Source of the DNA: Austropuccinia psidii
Lineage: Eukaryota > Basidiomycota > Pucciniomycetes > Pucciniales > Sphaerophragmiaceae
DNA: 64,000 bases
Direction of reading: 5' to 3'
NCBI GenBank assembly: GCA_023105745.1
Contig: JALGQZ010000007.1
Location: 1,690,592 to 1,754,591 of the forward strand
Shown here: piece by piece, positions 34,901-47,459 of the stretch
Position numbering within the stretch: the first letter of the stretch is position 1
Layout of the letters: every line of letters starts with the position of its first letter
The notes under the pieces: model-generated
Told to the model about the DNA's origin: nothing
Databases searched by the model: none
Seen by the model: only the letters and a program-made list of their open reading frames with translations
Position numbers and translations under genes: made by a program

Positions 34901-34923
34901 GATTTGGTAACTTTTACACCCCC
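34901..34923 (-). repeat. Harbinger right TIR
   Basis: Reads GATTTGGTAACTTTTACACC then CCC; its complement matches 4810-4832 at 21 of 23 positions. The first five bases are also the right target duplication of element B, so B landed at the inner edge of the TIR. Confidence 0.75.
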
Positions 34924-35348
34924 TATTATAATGCTTTCTTTGTATTTATCAATTTTAATTATAATAAAATAAGAAGAAAAAAATAATAAATCCCTCTTTT
35001 TTAAAAGATAATTGAAGTTTTAAAATTATTCTTATCATTATTCAAGAATAATTGAATAAATAAAATTAAATAATTTCCATCTTTCTCACATTAATTGAAA
35101 ATAATTCAAAAAAAGCAGCAATAATATGTAGATGAATGGTTCATTTTCAAATATAATAGATCAAAAGTATACATATGATTATTTTTTTGAAACTCCAATC
35201 TTTCTTCTTTTATTTTGAAAGATTTCTCTTTTTTACTAATAGGTAAGCAAAGTAAAATCAATAAATAAAGTTTGAAAAAAAAGCTCTTTGAGTTATTCAA
35301 ATTACTATTAAAAAAAGTCTTTTTTCAAAGTATTAAGATTTTGAAGAA
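34924..35348. other. AT-rich non-coding stretch
   Basis: No coding, repeat or RNA signal seen. It is the flank of the Harbinger element. Confidence 0.5.
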
Positions 35349-35804
35349 GGGCTTTGATAAACACACATAAGCATTTTGGTAAAAGCATATAATATCTTAA
35401 GTGTTTTTACCAATTTTTTCCCAAAAGCAGATAATATTATGGTAAAACATAAAGAAATGTTTTTTTCAAAAAAATCCTAGAGCTAATTTTGGGGATATTA
35501 TTTTTATTTATTTCTTTGTTTTTGTGCTCTATGGTGGCTTCTCAAGTACAAAAAATTATATCATATGTTTGTTTTATCATTTTGCTTCTAAGTTCTAAAT
35601 CTGAAAGATATAGCATAATACTCTGTGCTTAACAAGACACCACAGAACACAGAAAACCAGAAATAAATAAAAATAATAACCTCAAACCTGGTTGAAGGAT
35701 TTTCTTAGAAGGAAACTTCTTTCTATATTTTACCATAAAATTACGCTCTTTTAACAAAAAATTTGTAAAAACATGTAAGAGCTTACATGGGTTTACCAAT
35801 ACCC
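35349..35804. mobile_element. MULE-like MITE
   Basis: A 456-bp non-coding element. The left end GGGCTTTGATAAACACAC... and right end ...GTTTACCAATACCC are inverted and match the MULE-1 terminus family. Inside each end is a second copy of the GGTAAAA...CATA motif (35376 and about 35765), the composite end also seen at 44345. No clear target duplication. Confidence 0.65.
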
Positions 35805-38800
35805 GAAAAAAAGAATAATTATTAATATTATATGTTTTTATGTAATATTAAATTTCAAAATAGTTTAATTTTCTAAATAATTTCATTTGAAATTTCAATT
35901 AATTGAGATTAAACTTCAAAAAAATTAATTTGAAATCAGCTGTCTAATTGAGGACCTCAAAGGTTCTTGATTAGCTAAAATTCAAGTCAATTTTCAACTA
36001 ATTTTAACTTGAAGCCCCCTTTGATGTTGTTTTTTTCTCTTCCACACTCTCTTATGACTGTTTATTTTCCTCTTCCCGAATAAAAACTTCTTTCTTTTAT
36101 TTTCCTCCACTCTAGTTTCTCTTTTTTCTGTTCTCATCCCTAAACCAATCCATCTTTTTTATTAACCTTCCTTCTGATATATAATTGTTTCCTCCCTCAC
36201 TTTTTCTCTCTTCTCCCACATAATTTTTTCCCCTGGGTGATTCAAGATTTCCCTCCTGCTCAAAGAATGGAAATTTAAATACTTTTGGATTGTTGCCTCA
36301 TGATTGAATGTCTAATTCAAGTTCTCAACCAGATCTTTTAATTATCGAAAATCATTGTTTTCAAAGCTTCTTCCCGTTCTATTTGACATTTCTCCTTGAA
36401 ACCTCTTTTGGATATCTTTTTCAATTTTGTCTTTTTGAAAATTTGAGTTTTTCCCGAGTTTTCTTGTTTCTAAATAGAATTATGGATTTATAATTTTATT
36501 TTTTGAAGATTCCCTGGATGATTTTTATCTATTCATTATATGAACAAGAGCTATCGCTAATGAATAAGAGCTGTGTTTGCATCTGTCCTTGTTCCATTTT
36601 CCTCATGATATGAGTTTCCCCACTTAAACAGACAAATAAGCTTGTATTGACCTGCCTGAGAAAGTGAAAAAGCCAAATATAAATCAGGGAAAGAACTCTG
36701 ATGAGAAACAAAAAAATGAAAGGTAAAAAATCAAAATGATGGTTATTTGGATTGTAATCATTTAAGAAGGAGTTCTAAATTAATGAAGGAAGATTATGAA
36801 TGTGTTTCCACCAAAATAAAAGATTAATAGCATAATAATGATAAGCTATGGTCATATTCGATTTATTATTTTCTTTCTCCTTAGAATAATTTGATGATGA
36901 AAGAAATTATGCTTTGGGTATCAAAAAAATAACAAGATTTCAAGCATTAAATGAGTTTGAAAATTATTTCAACAACAATAATTGCACTCAACTTCTCAAT
37001 ATTGATAGCTACAAGCTAAAACAAATATGATTTTAATCCAAGGAGTATTTTCGAAAGACCCTCCAGTGGGAAAAAATATAGTAGATATGGACTTACTAGT
37101 TAGGAGCAAGAAAGCCACCCCAATGTGCTTGAAAGAATTTAGGCTATATTGAAAAAAAATCAAATTCCAGAAAATTTCAAAATTAAATTACTGGCATTTT
37201 GAAAGAGAATGTGCATGTTGAAGCTATTTAAATTACTGATTCCAATTAGGGAAAGAAATCACACAGGAATGCCAATCTACATACATAATATCTCAGAAAA
37301 CAATTCCAAATAAATCTCAGATATTCATTAAGGATAATTTAAAATTTAAAGATTTTCTTGAACAATTAACGAAATAATTTATAATACTGCATATTAATAG
37401 GCCTTATGCAACAGGAAGGGCAACATTCTTGTCAATTATTCAGCCTACAAAATGAATTTCTCTCCAGCTACCATTAATCGGTAGTACAAAATGGCCTAAA
37501 GAAGACAAAGAAGATATCAAAAATTTATCTGGTTAAAATTTTTTTTATCTTTTCAAGACATGGACCTAATACAACATGTGTAATAGAAGTGTGAGAAAGA
37601 CCTAATTGGCCATAAATCACAATTTGTGATTTCAGAGTTCCACCTCAACCTAAATGTGGAAATCTCTAAGCTCCAATATTCCTGAGAAGAAAAATACAAC
37701 GAGTTTTTTATTATTGACTGTAATAATTGGAAAAATTGGTTTCAGGTGAGGTTATAAGTTCCTTAAGAGAATATCCGGTTGCTGAAGCTGAAATTTGTGT
37801 TTATCATAAGCGCTTCATCCTGGGTGATATTAATAAATTACTCAAATTAACCTTCTGGGGAGAAGGATAACTATTGATGATTATGGATAAGTATTATATT
37901 GTGGCTATAACCTGGATTTTTTTATTATCATATATTCCTATTCTTTTTTACTTGTTCTATTTCAAATATTCTTGGATTATTCATGGTTTATTTACTTTGA
38001 CTTGATAATTTTCATTTTCTTTATTGTTTGAATTTTTATTCTATCTCATTTTCTTATAGCTTTATATTACTCTTATAGCACTATAAGAGCCATCAAATGC
38101 ATAAACAATTATCACATATTTCTACAAAGAGATATTAATTTATGAATCCCATCCAAATTTTAAATAACCAATAGGAATGGCTATGAGAAACAAATTATCT
38201 CTTGAATCTGATATTTAAGCTTGATCTGAGAGGACTTTGTGCAATACACAAAATTTATTAATCTACTTCCCAATTTGAATCATTTTATAATCTTTATAAA
38301 TTATTAATGTTAAATATTTCATTTATGACCATCTAGCCTTGATCATTGAAATGAAGTGCTCATTGAAGACTCTAGACTGTACAAAACAATAAGCAAATTG
38401 GTAATTTCTTTGGAAATTTGACACAGGAAACTTTTGTTATATAATTGATTCTTTATTTCGGAAAAATATGGAATCTTAAAATAAGTATTGGCATATCATA
38501 AATCTATCTTTACCTAAAAATAATAATTGAACTTTTCCTCATGTACCCTTTCCGAAAGAAAATATAATAAAACTTATTACTAACAAAATCTTTATAGAGT
38601 TGTGAGTCACCACAAAACTCTTTCCATCATTTCGTAAATCCAATTATTCTTTTTATCAAAATAATACACTATTTTATAATTTATGGAGGATCTTTTCTTT
38701 CTTTCAAATATTTTTGACAATATTTTCTTGGTTTTTGATAAATTGTGATTGTTATTCCATCAATTTAATTAGTAAAAACTTCAAATACCTCCTTTGATAT

Positions 38801-41800
38801 TTTCTTTCTACTTTCAAAATTGGGAAATCTGAGAAATTTTTTATCCCATGATTTAATCTCCTGAATAACTCATATTAAACTCAAAAACAACTATCCCTAT
38901 TACTATCTTAAAGCCCATTCATATTCCTCAAACTGATGATTCATTTCAATTGGATATCATTCTTTCTAGGGTTATTACCAATTAATTTTAAAATTCTGGT
39001 TCCTTAATTTAGCTGTGGCCTTATAAAATTACATTAAAATTATTTCTTTGAAAATAAATTAAAGAATACTTCTCTAATTATATTTACAGATTTAGAAAAT
39101 CCTCACCTATAGTTTGAAAATAGTCTCAATATCAAAGGGTTTGAGATTTTGTTTATATTTCAATGTATTCAGAAATAATTTTTTATCTAATACTATTCAT
39201 CAATTAATCCCTTTTAATTTTTTCCCTATATTATTTAATTTTTGAATTATTATTTGATAGGATTGAACCAAATTTTGTTAAAGTTGAAAGTCCCAAACAT
39301 TCTAAACTTTATTTTTTAAAATTTAAAATTGTTAAAAATAAGTTATTGATTATTATTTTATTCATGGAAATTTTAAGTATATTTAGGAATCAAAGAAAAT
39401 TGGTGATTTATGGTAAATGAATTTTTATCTGTGGCAATTAGTGGAAATTATAATAAATTCTTTTGAAAAAAAATAGAGTTTATATTTGATTAATTTTAAT
39501 CATTCTAAGTAGCTTAAAAAAAGTTCCCTCAAATTGACATGGCTCAAACTAATATAAATCCTGTATAAAATCAACCTTTTTGTAACCTAAATTGACCATT
39601 TAAAGAAATTTTGACCAAAATTGAACTTAATTTACATTTTTCTGATTCTAAAATTAGATAATTTAAACTGTTTTTTTAAATTATGTTTTCATTTAATAAT
39701 ATAATTTAAATAAAACTAATAAGATATAAAGAAGAACTTGTTGAAACCTATGAGTTTCTGTTGACACATTTTTCCATGTTTTGGGAAGGTTAAAATTCTA
39801 CAGATTATAGCTACTGAAGACCATATCAAAATACATATTTATTATATCTTCCCAAATCTATATGAAATTACATATTTTTCTTTTATATATCTTCAAGAAT
39901 CTCAAAATTAAGAAAATTTATAAAAAAATATTTCAAATTCAAAAATACCATAGTTGAAAAATACTAAAACAGAAAAAATCATTGAATATAATCAAGTATT
40001 GAAGATTTTTTTTAATATTTTTAAATTTCTAAAAGTCTTCTTTATGTTTATGGAGTCTAACTAAGGCCATTTTATTCCTGAATCTAACAGTGTGTGATAT
40101 TATGAAGAAAATAAAATTAATCGAAGCCAAAACATTTAAAATATAGGGATGGGAATTTTTAAATCATTTGAGTCAATTTCTTCAATTTCTTTAAAGCTTA
40201 AAGTTATTTTATTTAAAATATTTATCATTCAAATCAAATTCAAATCATTCTATTTTTCTTTTTCAATAAATTCTGAGATTTAAATTTGATTGAAATTCTG
40301 TTATCAGGACTATGTTTTTAACTAAGGATTCTTCTTTAATTAAACTAATGTCCTTGGGTAAATCAATGACCTTTGGTACTATCTGTTTATTTTTCCAACA
40401 ATTGTAAATTTTTGAGTTTTTAACCACATTTAAAGCCAAGAATCAAAGGTTAATATTTCTTATCTGGTCTATGTTTTATATATGGCTTACAGTAAGATTT
40501 CTATTTTAGTACCAAGTTTTTTGATAGAATTGATTACTTTCAATATTTTGCTTTGGAATTGATTATTAACCTTGTTTCAAGTTTATGAATTGTAAATGTG
40601 AGATTTGGTGAGAAGAAATTAATTTTAATATGAAATAATATTTCAAAAATTCTATTGATGTCCTTTGAAATTATCAAGAAGTAAAATTATATTATGTTTT
40701 TTACAAAGATCTTGATTCCATTATACTAACCATTTCTGGGTAATTTGTATAGTCCTTTATAATTTTTGATTAAAAAGAATAGCTATATCCCAGATGGAAG
40801 CCATGCTTCTTTTTTTAAAACAACATGGCCTCTAAAGACTCCAATTAAATAATAATGCTAAATGTTTGGTACCAATTTCATTTTTAATTAAGTGAAAATT
40901 TTATTTAGGCCTTATTCATTTTAAATTCATGAGAATTAAATTAAGGGGGAATTTTTCTTATGAAAAATAATATGTATATAATGAGTAAAATCTCATCAAA
41001 AAGGATAAGAATTATAAAACAATCTATTTCTGTTAATTTTAGAAATTTTAAAAGGAATTTATACTTAGAGTAGCTTAAAAAAGCTGATTTATTTATTTTT
41101 TGAAACAAGACGAATAATAAAATTAAGATTCCCAATAAGTTATATAATTTTGGAGAGTATGTTTTTTAATTTCAACTCATTTAGAAATCCATTTTATAAA
41201 CTTCTTGAATTATTGAATCACCATTACCTATTTGATATAATATCACCATAACCTTTTTTATTTTAAATAAACCTCATTTTTCTTATTTATTCCAATTTTG
41301 TATCAAAAAAAATGGAAAATTTTTGAAACTATAGGCTTACTTAACATAAAAAATTGGTTTATTTATTGAACACCATAAGCTGATTTTAAATTAACCCTGT
41401 GTTTATTTAAAATGAAAAATGGGTTTATTTAATATCAAAAAGAGATTTATCCCATATCAATTGTATGGGGAATTGATTTCAAATTAGGAAGAGTTGATTA
41501 CATATGATGAGGAGTTAATTGCAAGATATGAGAAATTCATTTTAAATTATCTGGAATTATGTAATGATAAGTTTTATTTTAAATCAAGCTATGTTTCTCA
41601 TTGAATAAAGCTAAGGTCAATTTTGAATTAACCTATTTTATCAAGAAAAGATTCTAGTTTATTTTAAATAAAAATCACAATAAATGAAATTAATTAGGTT
41701 GATTTAAATTAAATAAAGTTATTTTGACATGATATCACAAATTCTATGATGATTAAATAATTTAGGAAGTTATACCTGAAGCCATTTATTGTTGAGTAAG

Positions 41801-43580
41801 ATTCAAAATCTTTCAAAAACACTTTCACTTTGCTCAAATAATATTTCTAGTAATCATTAATTTTTTATTATTTTATTTCTTATTCAATTGTTCGATAATT
41901 GATTTTACTTTAGCCTTCTTGACACTAACAATATTCTTTACAATTTTTTATCCAGAAATTTTTTTGGTTTGAAAAAAAAATTGTTTTAATTTTTGAGTTA
42001 TTAAGAGATACATGATTTTTTAAGTCATAGTTATGTGTATGAAATGTCAAGATATTTGGAAGTAATTTGTTTTTTTACAAATTTTTGATGATAAAAGTCT
42101 TGTATATTTATATTGTTTTTATTTTTTTACATGCTGATTTTGAGGATTCCTTTGATTTATTTCTGATATTCTCTTCTTCGTCTTCAGAATTTTTTTCCAA
42201 TCATTTCTTCTAATTTTTATATTTTTATTTTTAACTTAATTTTTTACCTTCAGGCATTTTAATAAAGCTCTTCAATTATTTATATTAGTAGTCCATAAGA
42301 GATATGTTCTCAATGCCTTCATCATTTACTTGAATGAGCCAATTAATTCAAAAATTCTCATAAATGAAATTAATTTAATCATCAATCCATTCTTTTTCAA
42401 GTGTGTTAATTGTTGAATTCTTTTTCTTTTTGATTAAATTAATTTTTTTTATTTAACATATTTTTCCGATTAAGGAAGGGATCATTAAAACTGATCAAGG
42501 TCAAACTCATTGATCATTTTTAACAATCCAGTTTAAATAAAGAGTGAGAGAGAAAACAAGGATAGAATATAAATGTGCTTCCAAAGAATCTAGTAAATAA
42601 ACTAATAGGTGCTAATACTTCCGAAATTTCTCAAATGGTGAAGAACTCTACCAAGGTACTGTACAGTTTTACATTTTTGGGTAGGAAAAAACTGGTTTTG
42701 AGAGGTGAAAAATCCATTTTTTTGGATTGAGACTTCATGGGTTACAGTGTTGAGAATCTTTATTGGTCTCAGAAGTTTATAACAAGACAATTAACATTTG
42801 TAGACATTTTTTCCTATGTCTTTGAAGTGAAACTGGCTTTTAAAAGTTTTTTATGTATAAGTTTCAAATTAAAAATTTAAAGGTCAATAGTAAATTCAGG
42901 TAAGCAAAAAATAATAGAAAAAGAATTTGAAAAATTCCTTCAGTTCCTTTTAAACTTCAAAACCCAAAAATACATTTTTCAAAAAAAAAAGCCACCAAGA
43001 AAAAAACCCCTGACCCATATTTTTTTACATATATGCCCCTCCCACCCCCCCCCCCCAAAAGAAAACTCCAAAATATAATCAAATATTTCAAAATATTTTT
43101 CCCACTTAAAAAACCATTTCAAAACCATTTTTATTTATCTTTTTACCAAAAAAATCCCACATATATAATGTTTTCGCAATTGCTTTTATTTCACCAATAT
43201 TAATCCAAATTACCATTTTGTTTTTACATATATAATTTTTTAATGATTCATAAACTTGAACTCATTTCTTCATGATTTTCCTTTATTATTTTGAATTTTC
43301 TCATTATTTTAAAATTTTATTTCCTCTTTTCATAAGGAATAATTTCCTCCTTTTTTCATGTTTTCTTTTCAAATTTCCTCAAAGAAATTCCCTAAAACAT
43401 TCTTCAACCCCCAAATTGAAATTAAATATAAGACCTTTTGAATTCCTCAAAAAAATAATTATAATCTTAATAGGGAATATAAGTATTTTATTTTAACCTT
43501 AAGCTTAAATATAAATCAAAATCAAACTTAATTAAATAGGTTTTTAATGAATGTAGGAACTTGAAATAATTCTCAAAAAT

Positions 43581-43618
<38 letters not shown>

Positions 43619-44002
43619 TTTTGTAAAAAAATAGAAAAGAAAATTTTAATTCAAATTAAATTAATTCTTTTTTAATTTTTTCTTTTATTTCAAAGAATAA
43701 ATAAGTGCCTCTTTAATCATTATTTTTTTCTTATAGGACACATTTATTAAAATATTAAACTTAATTCATATATCTATATAATATATATATATATATTTTA
43801 ATCTTGAACCTTAAAAAAACTCATTTTATATAAAATTTCTATTCCAAAAACAATCAAAAAAAAAGAAAGTATGAATTTTTTAATTTTGCAACAAAATTTA
43901 TCTCTTTCAAAAAAAAAAAGAGAAGAAAACTACATTTAAAAACAATTTTAATTAAAAATAAACATACAAAAACATTAAAAAATATAAAAAAATAAATCTA
44001 TG
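35805..44002. other. 8.2-kb AT-rich region without recognisable genes
   Basis: Read on both strands I find no domain, no long open frame and no element boundary. 36000-36240 is pyrimidine-rich (CTCTTCCACACTCTCTT and similar), as fungal promoters can be, but the short frame at 36308-36493 is unconvincing. A run of C lies at 43045-43056 and an (AT)n tract at about 43583-43616. This may be ancient decayed repeats or intergenic DNA. Confidence 0.5.
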
Positions 44003-44344
44003 GTATTGGTAAAAAAACAAATGTAATATTTTAATAGAAAACACCTCTAAGTGGCCTTTTTTGAAATTTTATTTTTTTAACCAAAATTTTTTCAAAAATG
44101 GTTTTTTTGTCAAGATTCTCCAAAAAAAAGAAATTCATTTAGTTTTTACCAAATTTCTTCAATTTTGATTGATTTTAAACAAAAAACATTTAAAATTGTT
44201 CACAATTATGAATTTCCCACTTTTTTTTTCAAAATGAAGGTTTCAATATTGACAATCAAAAACTAGAAAGCCCATAATTTTGGAAAAAAACAAGTTTGTT
44301 GGGAAAAGTGAAGGCCCAAAAAAGTTTATTTTTTTCAAAAAAAA
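44003..44344 (-). mobile_element. MULE 3'-end fragment
   Basis: It starts with a terminus-like GGTATTGGTAAAAAAACA and continues with sequence related (reverse complement) to the MULE-1 3' non-coding unit: GAATTTCCCAC, AATGAAGGTTTCAAT, CCCATAATTTTGG, AAGTGAAGGCCC. It stops where MULE-2 begins. Confidence 0.55.
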
Positions 44345-44744
44345 GGGTGTTTGTAAACACATTTAAGCTTTTAGTAAAAACACATAAGTGACTTATTTTT
44401 TTGAAAAAAATCCCTCAGGCTCAGTTTTGAGCATTTTTATAATTTCCTTTTGCCATATTTTTCCTGACATGGGATGTGAAGGTCCCCAAATGTTTTCAAT
44501 TTTTTTTCCCGATTTCTCTGTTTTTTCCAATTTGGCAAAATGGCCCATTTTTTTAACAAAATTCATTAAAAATGTTCCCGCTTAAGAATTTCCATATTTT
44601 TTTGGAAAAACAAAGGGGAAAACCTTAAGAATAAAAAACCAGAAGCCCAAAATTTTGGGATTTTTTTTGCCAGGACAATTGAAGGCCCAAAAAGTCCTTT
44701 TTTTATGTTTTTTTGTTCATGTTTGTAAGTGAATTAAAAATACC

Positions 44745-45240
44745 ATTTCTAAAATAAATTTAATTAAAAATGTAATTTATGACATTAGTGAAAGTTAAAA
44801 ATTCCATTTGTGGCATTAAAAGTGCCATAAATGGCATCAATAATGACATATAGATGCCATTTATGGCCACAAAATTGGCATAAATGGCATTGCAACAATG
44901 CCTTAAATGATGTTAAAAATTCCATAAATGGACTCAAGAATGGCATTAATGGCCTTTAAAATGTCATTTATGGAATTAAAAATTCCATAAATGGAATTAA
45001 CAATGCCATTGTTGAGGGCACTTATGGCATTAAAAATTCCATTTATGGCCTTAAAAATGTCATTTATGGCCTTAAAAATATCATTTATGTCCTTAACATG
45101 CCTTTACAGCCATAACAATGCCATTTATGGCATTGTTGAATCCATAAATGGGATTTCTAATGCCATTAATGGCATCAGAAATGCCATAAATGGCCTTAAG
45201 AATGGCATGAATGGCCTTATAAGTTCCATAAATAGCTGTG
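44745..45240. repeat. Palindromic ATGGCATT/AATGCCAT satellite
   Basis: About 500 bp of irregular repeats of units such as AATGCCATTTATGGCATT separated by AAAAAT or TTAAGAA. Every unit is itself an inverted repeat and orientation changes along the array. It lies in the 3' non-coding part of MULE-2. Confidence 0.8.
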
Positions 45241-45281
45241 TTTCATTTAAAAAACACCCCTTATGTGTTTTTATTAATTTC

Positions 45282-45344
45282 TGGCAAAAACACATACATT
45301 TTTGGTAAAAACACATAAGGTCTTATGTGTTTTTACCAACACCC
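45282..45344. repeat. Extra MULE terminus pair inside MULE-2
   Basis: TTGGTAAAAACACATAAG, then GT, then its exact complement, then CACCC. Two MULE ends are joined head to head here. The right one faces outward to 45344, so 44345-45344 may itself be a 1.0-kb non-autonomous element. Confidence 0.65.
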
Positions 45345-45480
45345 AAAAAAAATCATGTTTGTAATATTACTATTTTTAAGTAAAAAGAAGTGCTACATGT
45401 TTGATAAAAAAATTAGACTTAGGCTGTATTTAAGAAATAAATAGGACTGAGGAGGGGGATATTAGGCATAAGTTGTAAAT

Positions 45481-46290
45481 GCAAAAAAAATCAATCTGAA
45501 TCAACCTCCAAGATAGTGTGGTTTTTCTGAAGGGGGGAAGAAGATTGGACAAATATAAAATACTGTTTTTCTTAAATTTATCTTCCTACCCCAGGGCTTG
45601 TGGTTGGGCATTAAATTCTCAATTCTCAGTAATTGGGGGGACAGGGTAAGCTTTAGAAATGATGATATACCATGGAACAAAATGAGAACAGCTTTCCAAG
45701 AAAGAGATAAAGATGGGTGTATTTTCATTTGGAGGACAGAAATTAGGGAAAAAAGGGAAATATTGGACTGTGGAATAAAAGAAGACTGGTCTTTGATACT
45801 TATTGGCAATTGGATCCCCCAAATCAGGAATTTACATCCACTTTCTCTTTGGAGCCTTGCCAGCATCTTCATACCACTCAATGCTGCCCAAATAAGAGGA
45901 TACAAAGGGTATCAAAGTGTTCATGGCTTCATAAGGGTCTTTATTTTTTTGAATTTCTTCAACCAATTCACCTCTTAAATCAGCCCATTTATCTTGAGTC
46001 TTTTAAATGTAGTGGGATACAGTTCTGTAGCCACAGTTTCCATTACCCTGGACATTGATGGTCTTGAAGTTGTATTTCAATATGAAATTTGGAAAGTCTT
46101 CTGAGCCAGGTACCTGATAAAAATAGGTCAAATAAATGAATAAATATTAGAATAAAGAAAAAGATACATTAAAATGAATCAGAAACTCCCAAAGAGATTT
46201 GAAAATTCATCACTTATGTGATTATTTCTTTGGCAATGCTCACAGGTCAAGTCAATTACATAATATATCTTCAAAGCTCTTTCAGGCTTG
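45481..46290 (-). pseudogene. Knuckle/OTU protease remnant of MULE-2
   Basis: Minus-strand homology to 3300-4087. The OTU active-site motif reads NVQGNGNCG (Cys codon 46035-46033), with Asn where MULE-1 has the catalytic-loop Asp and Gln where MULE-1 has a stop. The His motif CSHFVP and PIANKYQRPVFFY follow in a frame shifted from the N-terminal part. The zinc knuckle reads CEHCQRNNHISDEF, having lost its last Cys. Confidence 0.75.
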
Positions 46291-46507
46291 TGAAAATTCC
46301 TTTGTGAGGTTTTTCTACCCATTGCCAATCTTCTGGACCTTCTAAGGGTGACTCCTGATTTGCCATATTTATTAAATTCAGTTGCTTATTTTAGTGATTC
46401 TTATGAAGTTATGGATTTGGATAATAAGGCCTGAGAATTTTCAGATGAATCCACTTCCATAATTTGGGAGGGTGCAATTGGCTGTGATCTTGATGTTTCT
46501 GTGCTGG

Positions 46508-46840
46508 TCACTTTTGATAGTGGTCTTCCTCTTCTCTTGGATTTACTTTCAATGATTTCAAATCTTGAGGGATCTCTTTTATTTTATTTTTATTTTTATT
46601 TTTATCTTTATTTTTATTTTTATTTTCATTTTCATTTTTATTTTTATTTTCATTTATACATTTATTTTCATTTTTATATTTATATTTATTTTTATTTATA
46701 TTTATATTTTCATTTTTATTTTTATTTCTATTTCTATTTTTATTTTTATTTTTATTTTTATGTTTATTTTTATTTTCATTTTGATTTTGATTTTGATTTT
46801 CATTTTTATTTTTATTTTTTGGTTCCTTAAATTCTTTCAA
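46508..46840 (-). pseudogene. Lys/Asn-repeat segment of the MULE-2 gene
   Basis: A (TTTTTA)n-type microsatellite (about 46577-46820) reads on the minus strand as long KNKNKNKNENKN-like repeats. It is flanked on the N side by EFKEPKN and on the C side by LKSLKVNPREEEDHYQK. MULE-1 has PKEPRIKTKENL...LKVNPREEED at the same place, so the repeat is an in-frame expansion inside the former protein between the transposase and the OTU part. Confidence 0.75.
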
Positions 46841-47459
46841 AAAAGAATATATTTTTAATTCTCATTAATAATAAGAATATTTATAATCCACTTTTTAATC
46901 TTTAAATAATTTTTAATCAAAAGAAAAAAAAAATTCTTTTTCAAATCAAAACACATTTTTTTTAAAAAAAAAAAAATTAAAAAAAAAAATTTTCCTTTCA
47001 AAAAATTTAAAAAAAATTATTCTTTTGAATTTTTTTTTTTCAGTTTTTAAAAAAAATTTCTACTCAACTTAACAAATTAATTTAAAACTAAATCTCAAAA
47101 AAAATCATAAATTTTGAAAAAAAAAAACAATAAACCAAACAAAACTAAAAGAATTTAAGATTAAAAGAATATACTTATAATTAAATTCAAATTTTGAATT
47201 AAAGATTTAAAATTTTTTGAAGCTTAAAAAACTTCAGTTTCTTTTTTAAATTCTTATTATTATTTCTTGTTCTTAAGATTTATTCCTTTGGAATTGTTTA
47301 ATTTATTTTTGCATTTTTTATTTAGGTGGAAAATTTGATTTTTGAAATTTATAATAAGATACCTTTTAATTTAAAAAACAAATTTTTGAAATAAAATTCT
47401 TGACATGGAAAATCATTTCTTTGAATATTCTATTTATCATTTTAATAGATTGTCTCTTG

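Larger units (their letters stand above)
4810..34923. mobile_element. PIF/Harbinger-type DNA transposon, split by three retroelement insertions
   Basis: The ends are inverted repeats GGGGGTGTCAAAGTCACC... (4810-4832) and its partner at 34901-34923 (21 of 23 identical). Removing chromovirus A, the solo LTR at 21029 and chromovirus B, with one copy of each 5-bp duplication, leaves about 5.9 kb. That remainder holds a Myb/SANT-like gene (16780-17994, plus), a TET/JBP-like oxygenase gene (19468-20725, plus) and a Harbinger DDE transposase (23562-20739, minus). Subterminal GGGATTT-type motifs occur at both ends. I cannot identify a clean 3-bp target duplication: the flanks read ATA and TAT. The whole-element reading is inference built from the TIRs and the three exact insertion footprints. 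Confidence 0.7.

Noticed and set aside
36308..36493. 61-codon frame next to a pyrimidine-rich region, possible small gene
   Set aside because: No recognisable domain, no intron or neighbour support, and Phe/Leu-rich content expected from T-rich DNA.
44745..45240. CRISPR-like array
   Set aside because: Units are short, palindromic, irregularly spaced and without distinct spacers, in a eukaryotic context.
46560..46830. Telomere-like repeat
   Set aside because: The TTTTTA units are irregular and reside within a MULE coding region flanked by conserved residues. It is a microsatellite, not a telomere.
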